Shown: positions 48,711 through 59,819 of the stretch, one piece after another
Layout of the letters: every line of letters begins with the position of its first letter
Position numbering within the stretch: position 1 is the stretch's first letter
DNA from: Pseudomonas orientalis
GTDB taxonomy: Bacteria > Pseudomonadota > Gammaproteobacteria > Pseudomonadales > Pseudomonadaceae
Length of the DNA: 64,000 nt
Reading direction: 5' to 3'
Assembly: GCF_002934065.1 (NCBI RefSeq)
Contig: NZ_CP018049.1
Coordinates: 1,858,501-1,922,500 of the forward strand
The notes under the pieces: model-generated
Database searches by the model: none
Seen by the model: only the letters and a program-made list of their open reading frames with translations
What the model was told of the DNA's origin: nothing
Translations under genes and position numbers: made by a program

Positions 48711-50126
48711 TTAAATCAGGGTTTCGATACGCAAGGAGTTGGTCGACCCCAACTGCCCGAACGGCACCCCCGCAGTAATCACCAACGTATCCCCACGCTG
48801 CGCCATGCCCTGGGCCTGGGCGATCTCAAGCGCGGTGGAACACACCTCATCCACCTGCCGAAGCCGATCATTGACCACCGAGTGCACGCCCCACGCCACG
48901 CTCAAGCGCCGCGCCGTGGACAGGTTCGGCGTGAGCGTGAGGATCGGCGCCACCGGCCGCTCCCGTGCCGCACGCAGGCTGGAGGCGCCCGACTCGCTGT
49001 AGTTCACCAGCACCGCCACCGGCAGGATGCTGCTGATGCGGCGGATCGCGCAGCTGATGGCGTCCGACATCGTGGCATCTGCCCCTGGGCGGCTGACATC
49101 CAGCTGGGCCTGGTAATCCGGGCCGTGTTCCACCTGGCGGATGATCTTGCTCATCATCTGCACGGCTTCCAGAGGGTATTCGCCCGAGGCCGTTTCGGCC
49201 GACAGCATCAGCGCATCCGCCCCTTCGGCCACCGCATTGGCCACGTCGGTGACTTCGGCGCGGGTCGGTGCCGGAGAGAAACGCATGGACTCGAGCATCT
49301 GGGTCGCTACCACCACCGGTTTACCCAGTTGGCGGCAGGTCTTGATGATGTCCTTCTGGATGTGCGGCACGCTTTCGGCCGGCACTTCCACGCCCAGGTC
49401 GCCACGGGCCACCATGATCGCATCACTCAATTCGGCGATTTCGCGCAGGTGTTGCACCGCCGAGGGCTTCTCGATCTTGGCCATCAGGAATGCCCTGTCG
49501 CCGATCAGTGCGCGGGCTTCGCGGATATCTTCCGGGCGCTGCACGAACGACAGCGCCACCCAGTCCACGCCCAGCTCCAGGCCAAAGCTCAGGTCGCGAC
49601 GGTCCTTGGAGGTCAGCGGGCTGAGTTGCAACAGTGCCTGGGGCACATTCACGCCCTTGCGGTCGGACAGCTCGCCACCATTGAGCACGGTGGTGTCGAT
49701 GGCGTCGGCGTGCCGGGTGATGACGCGCAAGCGCAGCTTGCCGTCGTCCAGCAACAGGTCCATGCCGGGCTCCAGCGCCGCGATGATTTCCGGGTGGGGC
49801 AGGTTGACCCGGCGTTGATCGCCCGGTGTTTCATCCAGGTCCAGGCGCAGCGCCTGGCCGCGCACCAGTTGCACTTTGCCCTCGGCAAAGCGCCCGACGC
49901 GCAGCTTGGGCCCTTGCAGGTCCATGAGGATGCCCAGCGGGTAATTCAGTTGGCGCTCTACCTGGCGAATCCACTCATAGCGCTTCGCGTGATCGGCGTG
50001 GTCGCCGTGGCTGAAGTTGAGGCGAAAGATATTTACCCCGGCCTGCACCAGCTCGCGGATGTCATCGATCCCATCGGTGGCCGGGCCCAGGGTGGCGAGG
50101 ATTTTGACCTTCTTGTCAGGCGTCAT
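48711..50126 (-). CDS. Pyruvate kinase
   Basis: A 471-residue pyruvate kinase: KILATLGPATDG, NFSHGDHADH, VALSFVQRPEDI, the catalytic-lysine helix MAKIEKPSA and AVAEGADALMLSAETASGEYP. It ends the gcl operon, converting the phosphoenolpyruvate made from glycerate 2-phosphate to pyruvate. Its start at 50126 overlaps the upstream kinase by 11 bases. A second pyruvate kinase may exist elsewhere in the genome. Confidence 0.94.
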   Translation of the reverse strand: MTPDKKVKILATLGPATDGIDDIRELVQAGVNIFRLNFSHGDHADHAKRYEWIRQVERQLNYPLGILMDLQGPKLRVGRFAEGKVQLVRGQALRLDLDETPGDQRRVNLPHPEIIAALEPGMDLLLDDGKLRLRVITRHADAIDTTVLNGGELSDRKGVNVPQALLQLSPLTSKDRRDLSFGLELGVDWVALSFVQRPEDIREARALIGDRAFLMAKIEKPSAVQHLREIAELSDAIMVARGDLGVEVPAESVPHIQKDIIKTCRQLGKPVVVATQMLESMRFSPAPTRAEVTDVANAVAEGADALMLSAETASGEYPLEAVQMMSKIIRQVEHGPDYQAQLDVSRPGADATMSDAISCAIRRISSILPVAVLVNYSESGASSLRAARERPVAPILTLTPNLSTARRLSVAWGVHSVVNDRLRQVDEVCSTALEIAQAQGMAQRGDTLVITAGVPFGQLGSTNSLRIETLI

Positions 50127-51396
50127 GTTTGGCGGTCTCAAGGATCAGGATGGCGCGGAAGTCGTTGACGTTGGTGCGGGTCGGCTCGGTGACGATCAAG
50201 TCGCCCAGGGCGGCGAAATAGCCGTAGCCGTTGTTGTTATCCAACTCGTCGCTGGCGCTCAGGCCCAGGGCTTCGGCACGGCGGTAGCTGCACGGGGTCA
50301 TGAGCGCGCCGGCGTTGTCTTCCGAGCCGTCGATGCCATCGGTGTCGCCGGCCAGGGCGTAGACGCCGGGCAGGCCCTTGAGGCTGTCGGTGAGGCTGAG
50401 CAAAAATTCCGCGTTGCGCCCGCCACGGCCATTGCCGCGCACAGTGACGGTGGTTTCGCCGCCGGAGAGGATCACGCACGGCGCCGCCAACGGCTGGCCG
50501 TGCTGCACGATTTGCCGGGCGATGCCGGCGTGCACCTTGGCCACTTCGCGCGCTTCACCTTCGAGGTCGCCGAGGATCAGCGGGCTGAAACCGGCCTGGC
50601 GCACTTTAACCGCCACCGCTTCCAGGGATTGCTGCGGCCGGGCGATCAATTGGAAGTGGCTGCGCGCCAGCAGCGCGTCGCCGGGCTTGACGGTTTCCGA
50701 GGCGGGGTCTTGCAGCCAACTGCGTACCGAGGCCGGGATGTCGATGCCGTAGCGCTTGAGGATCGCCAGGGCCTGTTGCGAGGTGCTGGGGTCACCGACG
50801 GTAGGGCCGGAAGCGATTACCGTGGCCAGGTCGCCCGGCACATCGGAAATCGCGTAGGTGTAGACCGTGGCGGGCCACGCGGCCTTCGCCAACCGTCCAC
50901 CCTTGATCGCCGACAGGTGCTTGCGCACGCAGTTCATCTCGCCAATGGTGGCGCCGGACTTGAGCAGGGCTTTGTTGAGGCTTTGCTTGTCGGCCAGGGT
51001 GATGCCTTCGGCGGGCAGGGCGAGCAAGGCGGAGCCGCCACCGGAGAGCAGGAAGATCACGCGATCGTCTTCGTTCAGGTCACTGATCAGTTGCAGCACG
51101 CGTTTGGCCACGGCCAGGCCGGCAGCGTCGGGCACGGGATGCGCGGCCTCGACCACTTCGATTTTCTTGCACGGTGCACCGTGGCCGTAGCGGGTGACGA
51201 CCAGGCCGCTGACCTCGCCCTGCCAGCAGTGCTCCACGACCAGCGCCATGGCGGCGGCGGCCTTGCCGGCGCCGATCACGATCACACGGCCGCTGCGGTC
51301 GGCGGGCAGGTAAGGTTCAAGGACTTGCCGGGGGTGGGCGGCGTCGATGGCTGTGGCAAACAGCTCGCGAAGCAGGTGTTGCGGATCGACCGACAT
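50116..51396 (-). CDS. ttuD: Glycerate 2-kinase / hydroxypyruvate reductase (TtuD/GckA, MOFRL family)
   Basis: A 426-residue MOFRL-family protein: VIGAGKAAAAMA, FLLSGGGSALL, GEMNCVRKHLSAIKGGRLA, ISDVPGDLATVIASGPT. It phosphorylates glycerate, or acts as hydroxypyruvate reductase by older annotation. It overlaps pyruvate kinase by 11 bases, in keeping with one transcript. Confidence 0.9.
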   Translation of the reverse strand: MSVDPQHLLRELFATAIDAAHPRQVLEPYLPADRSGRVIVIGAGKAAAAMALVVEHCWQGEVSGLVVTRYGHGAPCKKIEVVEAAHPVPDAAGLAVAKRVLQLISDLNEDDRVIFLLSGGGSALLALPAEGITLADKQSLNKALLKSGATIGEMNCVRKHLSAIKGGRLAKAAWPATVYTYAISDVPGDLATVIASGPTVGDPSTSQQALAILKRYGIDIPASVRSWLQDPASETVKPGDALLARSHFQLIARPQQSLEAVAVKVRQAGFSPLILGDLEGEAREVAKVHAGIARQIVQHGQPLAAPCVILSGGETTVTVRGNGRGGRNAEFLLSLTDSLKGLPGVYALAGDTDGIDGSEDNAGALMTPCSYRRAEALGLSASDELDNNNGYGYFAALGDLIVTEPTRTNVNDFRAILILETAKHDA

Positions 51397-51460
51397 AAGC
51401 GGGCTCCGGGGAATCTTGTTATTAGGGATGCAACCGTCCAGCTATGAAATGAGGGGCAAA

Positions 51461-51549
51461 TGTGGGAGGGGGCTTGCCCCCGATAGCAGTGTTTCAGTCA
51501 CATCATCTATACCTGACACACCGCAATCGGGGGCAAGCCCCCTCCCACA
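51461..51549. repeat. REPIN, left member of an inverted pair around glxR
   Basis: An 89-bp REPIN whose full sequence, loop included, matches the reverse complement of the copy at 52529-52617 at 86 of 89 positions. Confidence 0.95.
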
Positions 51550-51571
51550 CTGATTTGCATTTCATTGCAGC

Positions 51572-52462
51572 TTATTTATCGCGAATCGAGAAATTCGCCA
51601 TATGCTCCAGGCCCTTGATCAGCGCCGAATGGTCCCAGTTGCCGCCACCAAGCGCGGCACAGGTGCTGAACACTTGTTGGGTGCCGGCGGTGTTCGGCAG
51701 GTTGATCCCCAGTTCCTTGGCGCCAGCCAACGCCAGGTTCAGGTCTTTCTGGTGCAGATTGATACGGAAACCCGGATCGAAGGTGCCCTTGATCATGCGT
51801 TCGCCATGCACTTCGAGAATCTTCGACGACGCAAAGCCGCCCATCAACGCTTCACGCACCTTGGCCGGGTCCGCGCCATTTTTCGAGGCGAACAGCAGCG
51901 CTTCGGCCACCGCCTGGATATTCAGCGCGACAATGATCTGGTTGGCGACCTTGGCGGTCTGGCCATCGCCGTTGCCGCCGACCAGGGTGATGTTCTTGCC
52001 CATGGCCTGGAACAGCGGCAGGGCGCGCTCGAAGGTCTGCGGCTCGCCACCAATCATGATGCTCAGCGTGCCGGCCTTGGCGCCGACTTCACCACCGGAC
52101 ACCGGTGCATCCAGGTACTGCGCGCCGGTCTCGTTGACCTTGGCCGCGAACGCCTTGGTGGCGGTGGGGGAGATCGAACTCATGTCGATCACCACTTTAT
52201 GGGGCGACAGCCCGGCGGCCACACCGTCGGCCCGGAACAGCACGTCTTCGACCTGAGGGGTATCCGGCACCATCACAATGATGAATTCAGCTTCCTGGGC
52301 CACTTGCTGTGGGTTGGCCAGCGCCACTGCGCCGGCAGCGATCAGCTCGGCAGGCGCTTTGCCGTGATGCTCGGAAAGAAACAGTTGATGCCCGGCTTTC
52401 TGCAGGTTGGCGGCCATGGGTTGGCCCATGATCCCGGTGCCGATAAATCCGATTTTAGCCAT
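51572..52462 (-). CDS. glxR: Tartronate semialdehyde reductase (2-hydroxy-3-oxopropionate reductase)
   Basis: A 296-residue beta-hydroxyacid dehydrogenase: GFIGTGIMGQPMAANL (NAD(P) binding), DAPVSGGEVGAKAGTL (substrate), and GNGDGQTAKVANQI with the catalytic lysine. It reduces tartronate semialdehyde to glycerate, after Gcl and before TtuD. The ATG at 52462 has AGAGGA 8-9 bases upstream. Both sides carry REPINs. Confidence 0.94.
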   Translation of the reverse strand: MAKIGFIGTGIMGQPMAANLQKAGHQLFLSEHHGKAPAELIAAGAVALANPQQVAQEAEFIIVMVPDTPQVEDVLFRADGVAAGLSPHKVVIDMSSISPTATKAFAAKVNETGAQYLDAPVSGGEVGAKAGTLSIMIGGEPQTFERALPLFQAMGKNITLVGGNGDGQTAKVANQIIVALNIQAVAEALLFASKNGADPAKVREALMGGFASSKILEVHGERMIKGTFDPGFRINLHQKDLNLALAGAKELGINLPNTAGTQQVFSTCAALGGGNWDHSALIKGLEHMANFSIRDK

Positions 52463-52528
52463 GATCAAAATCCTCTTTTTTTATTCGATAGCAGACTTGC
52501 TGAGGCCTGCCAGACACAGCAAGTCCAA

Positions 52529-52617
52529 TGTGGGAGGGGGCTTGCCCCCGATTGCGGTGTGTCAGGTGTAGATGATGTGACTGAACCACCGCTATCGGGG
52601 GCAAGCCCCCTCCCACA
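52529..52617. repeat. REPIN, right member of an inverted pair around glxR
   Basis: An 89-bp REPIN, inverted relative to 51461-51549, three mismatches only. It interrupts the operon between hyi and glxR. Confidence 0.95.
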
Positions 52618-52634
52618 TAAGCTGCCGGTGTCTG

Positions 52635-53417
52635 TTAGATGGCGTTATGGGTTTTGAGCCAACCCAAACCCGCTTCGGTAGTGGTCAGCGGCTTGTATTC
52701 GCAACCGACCCAACCCGTGTAGCCAATCCGGTCCAAATGCTCGAACAGGAACCGGTAATTAATCTCCCCCGTCCCCGGCTCATTACGCCCCGGGTTATCC
52801 GCCAGCTGGATATGGTTGATGACCCCCAGGTGCGTCGCCATGGTCCGGGCCAAATCGCCTTCCATGATCTGCATGTGGTAGATGTCGTACTGCAGGAACA
52901 GATTGTCACTGCCCACCTGCTCGCGAATCGACAGGGCCTGGGCGGTGTTGTTCAGGTAGAAGCCGGGGATATCGCGGGTGTTGATCATCTCCATCACCAG
53001 CTTGATGCCCGCCGCCTGCAACGCGTTGGCGGCGTACTTGAGGTTGGCGACGAAGGTCTTTTCCACGGTTTCGTCATCCACGCCTTGCGGCGCAATACCC
53101 GCCAGGCAGTTGACCTGGGTATTGCCCAGGACCTGGGCGTAGGCGATGGCCAGCTTGACCCCGGCGCGGAACTCCTCGACCCGGTCGGGATGGCAGGCCA
53201 GGCCGCGCTCGCCTTTGGCCCAGTCCCCGGCGGGCAGGTTGAACAGCACCTGGGTCAGGCCGTTGGCATCGAGCTGCGCCTTGATGTCGGCTGAACTGAA
53301 TTCATACGGGAACAGGTATTCCACACCTTCGAAGCCCGCATCGGCGGCCGCTTTGAAGCGGGCAAGGAACTCCTGTTCGGTAAACAGCATGGACAGGTTG
53401 GCGGCAAAGCGCGGCAT
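52635..53417 (-). CDS. hyi: Hydroxypyruvate isomerase
   Basis: A 260-residue TIM-barrel isomerase: MPRFAANLSMLFTE start, GVEYLFPYEF, and EPGTGEINYRFLFEHLDRIGYTGWVGCEYKP with metal-binding acidic residues. It interconverts tartronate semialdehyde and hydroxypyruvate. It lies 10 bases after gcl. Confidence 0.95.
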   Translation of the reverse strand: MPRFAANLSMLFTEQEFLARFKAAADAGFEGVEYLFPYEFSSADIKAQLDANGLTQVLFNLPAGDWAKGERGLACHPDRVEEFRAGVKLAIAYAQVLGNTQVNCLAGIAPQGVDDETVEKTFVANLKYAANALQAAGIKLVMEMINTRDIPGFYLNNTAQALSIREQVGSDNLFLQYDIYHMQIMEGDLARTMATHLGVINHIQLADNPGRNEPGTGEINYRFLFEHLDRIGYTGWVGCEYKPLTTTEAGLGWLKTHNAI

Positions 53418-53427
53418 AGGGTTCTCC

Positions 53428-55203
<1,776 letters not shown>

Positions 55204-55229
55204 GTTTTGGTGCCTCTTGCGTTTTGTAA

Positions 55230-55239
55230 TTGTATACAA
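55230..55239. promoter_or_regulatory. TTGTATACAA operator (gcl-proximal)
   Basis: A perfect palindrome TTGTATACAA, 27 bases upstream of the gcl start and matched by a second one at 55358. GntR-family repressors recognise sites of this type. Confidence 0.55.
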
Positions 55240-55357
55240 GTGGTGTTTGAGCAAAGTGTATTCACGGCGAGCGGCGTAGGTCAATGCATTTCATAAACTG
55301 AGCTTTGCGTTCGTCTGAATCACTTTTCTCGACGTATGGAAGCTTTGTTTAAAAATA

Positions 55358-55367
55358 TTGTATACAA
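55358..55367. promoter_or_regulatory. TTGTATACAA operator (glcG-proximal)
   Basis: The second identical palindrome, 128 bases from the first centre to centre, in the divergent gap and 93 bases before the heme-binding protein gene. Confidence 0.55.
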
Positions 55368-55459
55368 AAATGAATATCATTGTGTTCTATTTGTTCGATC
55401 CGGCATCTGATCAAACAGACGCTCCAACGTATTCCCAATAACAAAAGAAGGACGGCACC

Positions 55460-55900
55460 ATGAGCGCTTTAACCTTGAAGATTGCCACCCAACTGGCCAG
55501 CCAGGCCCTCGCTGCGGGCCGCACCATTGCCGCCGCGCCGCTGACCATTGCAGTGCTCGACAGTGGCGGGCACCTGGTCGTCCTGCAGCGCGAAGACGGC
55601 TCAAGCCTGCTGCGCCCGCAGATCGCGATCGGCAAAGCCTGGGGCGCGATTGCCATGGGCAAAGGCTCACGCCTGCTGGCGCTGGATGCGCAGCAGCGGC
55701 CAGCGTTTATCGCGGCGCTGAACAGCCTGGGGCAGGGCAGTGTGGTGCCGGCGCCGGGTGGGGTGTTGATTCGCAATCAGGACGGCGTGGTGCTGGGGGC
55801 GATCGGTATCAGCGGGGATACGTCGGATATTGACGAGCAGTGCGCGATTACGGCGATCGAGGGGGTGGGGTTGAGGGCGGATGCGGGGGTGTCGGCTTAA
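55460..55900 (+). CDS. GlcG/HbpS-family protein (DUF336)
   Basis: A 146-residue protein of the GlcG/HbpS family: APLTIAVLDSGGHLVVLQRE, QIAIGKAWGAIAMGKGSR, GGVLIRNQDGVVLGAIGISGDTSDIDEQCA. Members bind heme or are linked to glycolate/glyoxylate genes. It is divergent from gcl and probably shares its regulation through the TTGTATACAA sites. Confidence 0.85.
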   Translation: MSALTLKIATQLASQALAAGRTIAAAPLTIAVLDSGGHLVVLQREDGSSLLRPQIAIGKAWGAIAMGKGSRLLALDAQQRPAFIAALNSLGQGSVVPAPGGVLIRNQDGVVLGAIGISGDTSDIDEQCAITAIEGVGLRADAGVSA

Positions 55901-55922
55901 AGTACTGAGTGACTGTCAGGGC

Positions 55923-56006
55923 CTCATCGGGGGCAAGCCCCTCCCACACTTCACCGATGTTCACTTTGAGAATGCGGTCAAATATGGGAGGGGGCTTGCC
56001 CCCGAT
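55923..56006. repeat. REPIN, slightly degenerate
   Basis: ATCGGGGGCAAGCCCCTCCC (one C missing) and GGGAGGGGGCTTGCCCCC around a 45-base loop. Confidence 0.85.
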
Positions 56007-56028
56007 TGGCACAGGCACTGCGGGACTA

Positions 56029-56634
56029 TCAGTCCGGCTCACACCCCTTGAGCACCAACCGAATAATCGTCTGCGCCGCCGCTTCATAATCGGCCTCATC
56101 CAACTTGGCCTTGCCGGTCACCGCCGAGATCTGCCAGTCGAAATCCGCGTAGGTCTGGGTCGCCGCCCAGATACTGAACATCAGGTGATTAGGCTCGATC
56201 TTCGCGATCAGGCCGCGCTCCACCCAGCTCTGAATGCAGTCGATATTGTGCCTGGCCTGGGCATTGAGCTGTTCGACCTGTTCGGCGCTGAGGTGCGGCG
56301 CGCCGTGCATGATTTCGCTGGCAAACACCTTGGAAGCAAACGGCAAGTCGCGGGAGATACGGATTTTCGAGCGGATATAGTTGCTCAACACTTCCTTGGG
56401 GTCGCCCTCGGGGTTGAACGGCGTGGAAGCGGCCAGGATCGGCTCGATAATGCTCTCAAGCACCTCGCGGTAGAGGTTGTCCTTGGACTTGAAGTAATAG
56501 TAGACGTTGGGCTTGGGCAGCCCGGCCTTGGCGGCGATGTCGCTGGTTTTGGTCGCGGCGAAGCCCTTGTCGGCAAACTCCTCGCTCGCCGCCCGCAGGA
56601 TCTTTTCTTTGTTGCGCTCGCGAATGCTGCTCAT
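56029..56634 (-). CDS. TetR-family regulator, RutR-like
   Basis: A 201-residue TetR regulator: HTH (about 8-55: KILRAASEEFADKGFAATKTSDIAAKAGLPKPNVYYYFKSKDNLY) and a RutR-type C-terminus (ISRDLPFASKVFASEIMHGAPHL, NHLMFSIWAATQTYADF). RutR senses pyrimidines; this may be a purine- or pyrimidine-responsive regulator. It lies beside the glyoxylate genes but on its own transcript. Confidence 0.85.
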   Translation of the reverse strand: MSSIRERNKEKILRAASEEFADKGFAATKTSDIAAKAGLPKPNVYYYFKSKDNLYREVLESIIEPILAASTPFNPEGDPKEVLSNYIRSKIRISRDLPFASKVFASEIMHGAPHLSAEQVEQLNAQARHNIDCIQSWVERGLIAKIEPNHLMFSIWAATQTYADFDWQISAVTGKAKLDEADYEAAAQTIIRLVLKGCEPD

Positions 56635-56769
56635 AAACCGGACGTTTCCTTGCCATGACAGGCGGTGGCGCATGGTAGCACCGGCCATCCGCGCGCCTCA
56701 ACAATGTGCCCGCTCAGCAGTGCGCCGCGCTATGCTCGCCTCATCTCTCACTTAACGGATACCCGATTC

Positions 56770-57684
56770 ATGGCAGGAAGCAGCTTGTTGGTTTTGCTCG
56801 ACGATATCGCCGCGGTACTCGATGACGTTGCACTGATGACAAAAATGGCGGCGAAGAAGACTTCGGGTGTACTCGGCGATGACCTGGCGCTCAATGCCCA
56901 GCAAGTCTCCGGCGTGCGCGCCGAGCGGGAAATTCCCGTGGTGTGGGCGGTGGCCAAGGGCTCGTTCGTCAACAAGTTGATCCTGGTGCCGACCGCACTG
57001 TTGATCAGCGCCTTCGCCCCCTGGGCGGTGACGCCACTATTGATGCTGGGCGGCGCCTACCTGTGTTTCGAAGGGTTCGAAAAACTCGCGCACAAATTTC
57101 TGCACAGCAAGGCGCAAGACCAGGCCGAACACGCGCAGTTGAGCGAAGCGGTGGCCGACCCGGCGACTGACCTGGTGGCGTTCGAGAAGGACAAGATCAA
57201 AGGCGCGATCCGCACCGACTTTATTCTTTCGGCCGAAATCATTGCCATCACCCTCGGCATCGTGGCCGATGCGGCGTTGACGCAGCAGGTGATCGTGCTG
57301 TCGGGCATCGCCATCGTCATGACCGCCGGCGTTTACGGGCTGGTGGCGGGTATCGTCAAGCTGGATGACTTGGGGCTGTGGCTGACACAGAAACCGGGCC
57401 AAGTGGCACGCAATATCGGCGGCGCCATTCTCAGTGCAGCGCCTTACATGATGAAAAGCCTGTCGGTGATCGGTACGGCGGCGATGTTCATGGTCGGCGG
57501 CGGCATCCTCACCCATGGCGTGCCGGTGGTGCATCACTGGATCGAAACCGTGAGCCAGAACAGCGGGGCGCTGGCGTGGTTGATGCCGACGTTGTTGAAT
57601 GCGGTGGCGGGGATTATTGCAGGGGCTGTGGTGTTGGTCGTGGTCAGCGTGGTCGGCAAGGTTTGGAAAGCGTTCAGGGCATGA
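56770..57684 (+). CDS. DUF808/YedI-family membrane protein
   Basis: A 304-residue inner-membrane protein: [48 protein letters not shown] start, [16 protein letters not shown], four to six hydrophobic helices. Matches YedI (DUF808). Function unknown. A strong terminator follows. Confidence 0.9.
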   Translation: MAGSSLLVLLDDIAAVLDDVALMTKMAAKKTSGVLGDDLALNAQQVSGVRAEREIPVVWAVAKGSFVNKLILVPTALLISAFAPWAVTPLLMLGGAYLCFEGFEKLAHKFLHSKAQDQAEHAQLSEAVADPATDLVAFEKDKIKGAIRTDFILSAEIIAITLGIVADAALTQQVIVLSGIAIVMTAGVYGLVAGIVKLDDLGLWLTQKPGQVARNIGGAILSAAPYMMKSLSVIGTAAMFMVGGGILTHGVPVVHHWIETVSQNSGALAWLMPTLLNAVAGIIAGAVVLVVVSVVGKVWKAFRA

Positions 57685-57696
57685 AGTAACAGGCAT

Positions 57697-57728
57697 AAAA
57701 AAGGCCATTCGATTGAATGGCCTTTTTT
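57697..57728. terminator. Bidirectional terminator after DUF808 gene
   Basis: AAAAAAGGCCATTC-gatt-GAATGGCCTTTTTT; serves the convergent mlaA as well. Confidence 0.92.
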
Positions 57729-57739
57729 GTGTGTGTCGT

Positions 57740-58528
57740 TTACTCGGCAATCTGCAACTTGCGCGATTCGGTGTAGATGTAGCGCACCTTTTCATACTCG
57801 AACGGCGAGTTCATCTGCCCATAGCGGAAGCTGGTCTGGTAGCGCCTGTCCACGGCGCGCAGGGCCCAGATTTCCGGGTGGTTGGAGCTGACTTCGGAGA
57901 CGTTGAGGAAGTTGATCTGCGATTCGGCGGTGTAGTCCACCAGCAGGCCGCCGGTGTCGCGCAGATTCGACGGGCCGAAGATCGGCAGCACCACATAGGC
58001 GCCGCCGGGTACGCCGTAGAAACCCAGGGTCTGACCGAAGTCCTCGCTCTGGCGCGGCAAGCCCATGGCGGTGGCCGGGTCCCACAGGCCGGCGATGCCG
58101 ATCGTGGTGTTGACCAGCAGGCGCCCGGTGGTCTCCAGGGAGCGATGGCCCTTGAGTTGCAGCAGGCTGTTCAACAGGTTGGGCACGTCGCCCAGGTTGT
58201 TGAAGAAGTTGCTCACGCCGGTGCGCAGGAAGCTTGGGGTGACGTAGCGGTAACCGTCCACCACCGGCAGGAACACCCACTGGTCGAAGCGATAGTTGAA
58301 GTGGTAAACGCGGCGGTTCCACGACTCCAGCGGGTCATACACGTTGAGCGCGGTCAGCGACGAACGTTCGAATTCACGCTGGTCCAGGCCTGCGTTGAAC
58401 TTGAGTTTGGTCAGCGGCTCCTTGAAGCCGTCGGCATCGACCTTGACCGGTTCGTGGGCCTTGCTGTTGTCGGCATTGGCCACGCCTGCGCACATCAGTG
58501 CAGCAAGCAGCAGAAGATATTTAGCCAC
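57740..58528 (-). CDS. mlaA: MlaA (VacJ)-family outer-membrane lipid-asymmetry protein
   Basis: A 262-residue MlaA: DPLESWNRRVYHFNYRFDQWVFLPV, NNLGDVPNLLNSLLQLKG, TTIGIAGLWDPAT and GFYGVPGGAYVVLPIFGPSNLRD. It removes misplaced phospholipids from the outer leaflet. The signal peptide ends ...CAGVANA-DN, without a standard lipobox (LMCAG), so lipidation is doubtful. It overlaps the upstream hydrolase gene by 8 bases. Confidence 0.9.
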   Translation of the reverse strand: MAKYLLLLAALMCAGVANADNSKAHEPVKVDADGFKEPLTKLKFNAGLDQREFERSSLTALNVYDPLESWNRRVYHFNYRFDQWVFLPVVDGYRYVTPSFLRTGVSNFFNNLGDVPNLLNSLLQLKGHRSLETTGRLLVNTTIGIAGLWDPATAMGLPRQSEDFGQTLGFYGVPGGAYVVLPIFGPSNLRDTGGLLVDYTAESQINFLNVSEVSSNHPEIWALRAVDRRYQTSFRYGQMNSPFEYEKVRYIYTESRKLQIAE

Positions 58529-59819
58529 GGAAGAACTCCAGCATGGCGTCGGCGTTGACGCGGTAATTGAGGTTGCCGCAGTGGCCGCCCAGCGGGTAGA
58601 CGGTCAAGCGATCGCCGAAAGTTTTACGCAGGAAACCCAGGTCGCCCGGACCAAGGATCACGTCGTCGGCGTTGTGCATCACGGCGATCTTCGGGCTGGC
58701 ATGCAGGTAGTCCTTGAGCGCATACAGGCTCACCTGGTCCACCAGTTGCAGCAGACTGCCGCCGTCGGAACGGGCGCGCCACATCGGGATCACCTGTTCG
58801 GTGAGGTAGCAGTCGAAGTCGCACTGCAGGGCGCGCTTGAGGAACGGCGTGAGGCTGGTGCCTTCGGTGATCGGGTATTTGGGCGGGATGATCAGGCCGC
58901 GGCGGTTGATCAGGTCCGAAGTAAAGGCGATATCGGCAGCCGAGAAACGGAACGAGGTGCCGATCAGCATGGCCATCTGTTCGTTGGTCAGGTGCTGCTT
59001 GGACTGTTGGAAGTCGTAGAGCAGGGCGTCATTGAGGTCAATGTAGCCCTTTTGCTGGAAGTAGCGGGTCAGCTTGCTCAACACCAGTTCATAGAAGGTG
59101 GTGGTGTTGTTGATGCCCTTGACCTCGGTCTGGACCAGCTTGTCGAGGTTGGTGATCGACGTGTAGAGGTTGACCGGAGGGTTGAGCAGCAGCACTTTCT
59201 TGAAGTTGAAGCTGCGACGGGTTTCGTCGAGCTTGCTGACAAAGGCAGCATCCAGGGCGCCCAGGCTGTACCCGGTGAGGTAGAAATCAGTCACCGGCAA
59301 CGAAGCGTTCTGCGCACGCACGGCCTGCATCACGCGGTACATGTCTTCGGCGTCTTCCTGGGTGATACCCGGAGTGGCGAAGCGCGATGCGGCGCTGATG
59401 AAGTCGAAGCTGGTCGGCGATGACAGCTGCACCACGTGGTAGCCGGCCTGGTAATACAGCTTCTTGAGGTATTCGTTGATGCTGCTGTCGAAGCGCGCAC
59501 CGGTACCGGCGATCAGAAAGATCAATGGCGCGGCGCGGTCCTGCTTGGCGATGCGGTAGGTGAGTTTCTTCACCGCCCAGAAGTTGTCCGGCAGGCTGAA
59601 CTCGCGCTCGGGACGCATGTTCAAGGTGTAATCGGATTGATTGATCTCGTCGTCGGTCGGCAACGTGGGCCGAAGATCGGGTGGAGTGGTGGCAATGGTC
59701 GCTTCGAACGGGTTCGTCAAAGGGTAGCCATAGCTGGCCTGGTCGATATCGACGGCCAGTGCTGACGCACTCAAAAAAAGGCTGCCCAGCAAGGCAGCAC
59801 AGCGCAAGGAACGGAGCAT
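58521..59819 (-). CDS. Secreted alpha/beta hydrolase of unknown substrate
   Basis: A 432-residue protein with signal peptide (about 1-22), alpha/beta-hydrolase core: oxyanion region FLIAGTGARFDS, nucleophile elbow GYSLGALDAA, acid MHNADDVILG, and histidine LGGHCGNLNYR. It overlaps mlaA and so is probably co-expressed; a role in outer-membrane lipid homeostasis is inference. Confidence 0.75.
   Translation of the reverse strand: MLRSLRCAALLGSLFLSASALAVDIDQASYGYPLTNPFEATIATTPPDLRPTLPTDDEINQSDYTLNMRPEREFSLPDNFWAVKKLTYRIAKQDRAAPLIFLIAGTGARFDSSINEYLKKLYYQAGYHVVQLSSPTSFDFISAASRFATPGITQEDAEDMYRVMQAVRAQNASLPVTDFYLTGYSLGALDAAFVSKLDETRRSFNFKKVLLLNPPVNLYTSITNLDKLVQTEVKGINNTTTFYELVLSKLTRYFQQKGYIDLNDALLYDFQQSKQHLTNEQMAMLIGTSFRFSAADIAFTSDLINRRGLIIPPKYPITEGTSLTPFLKRALQCDFDCYLTEQVIPMWRARSDGGSLLQLVDQVSLYALKDYLHASPKIAVMHNADDVILGPGDLGFLRKTFGDRLTVYPLGGHCGNLNYRVNADAMLEFFRG

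Noticed and set aside
51461..52617. Repeated palindromes read as a CRISPR-like array
   Set aside because: The repeats are single REP cores in inverted pairs with no regular spacers; no cas genes.
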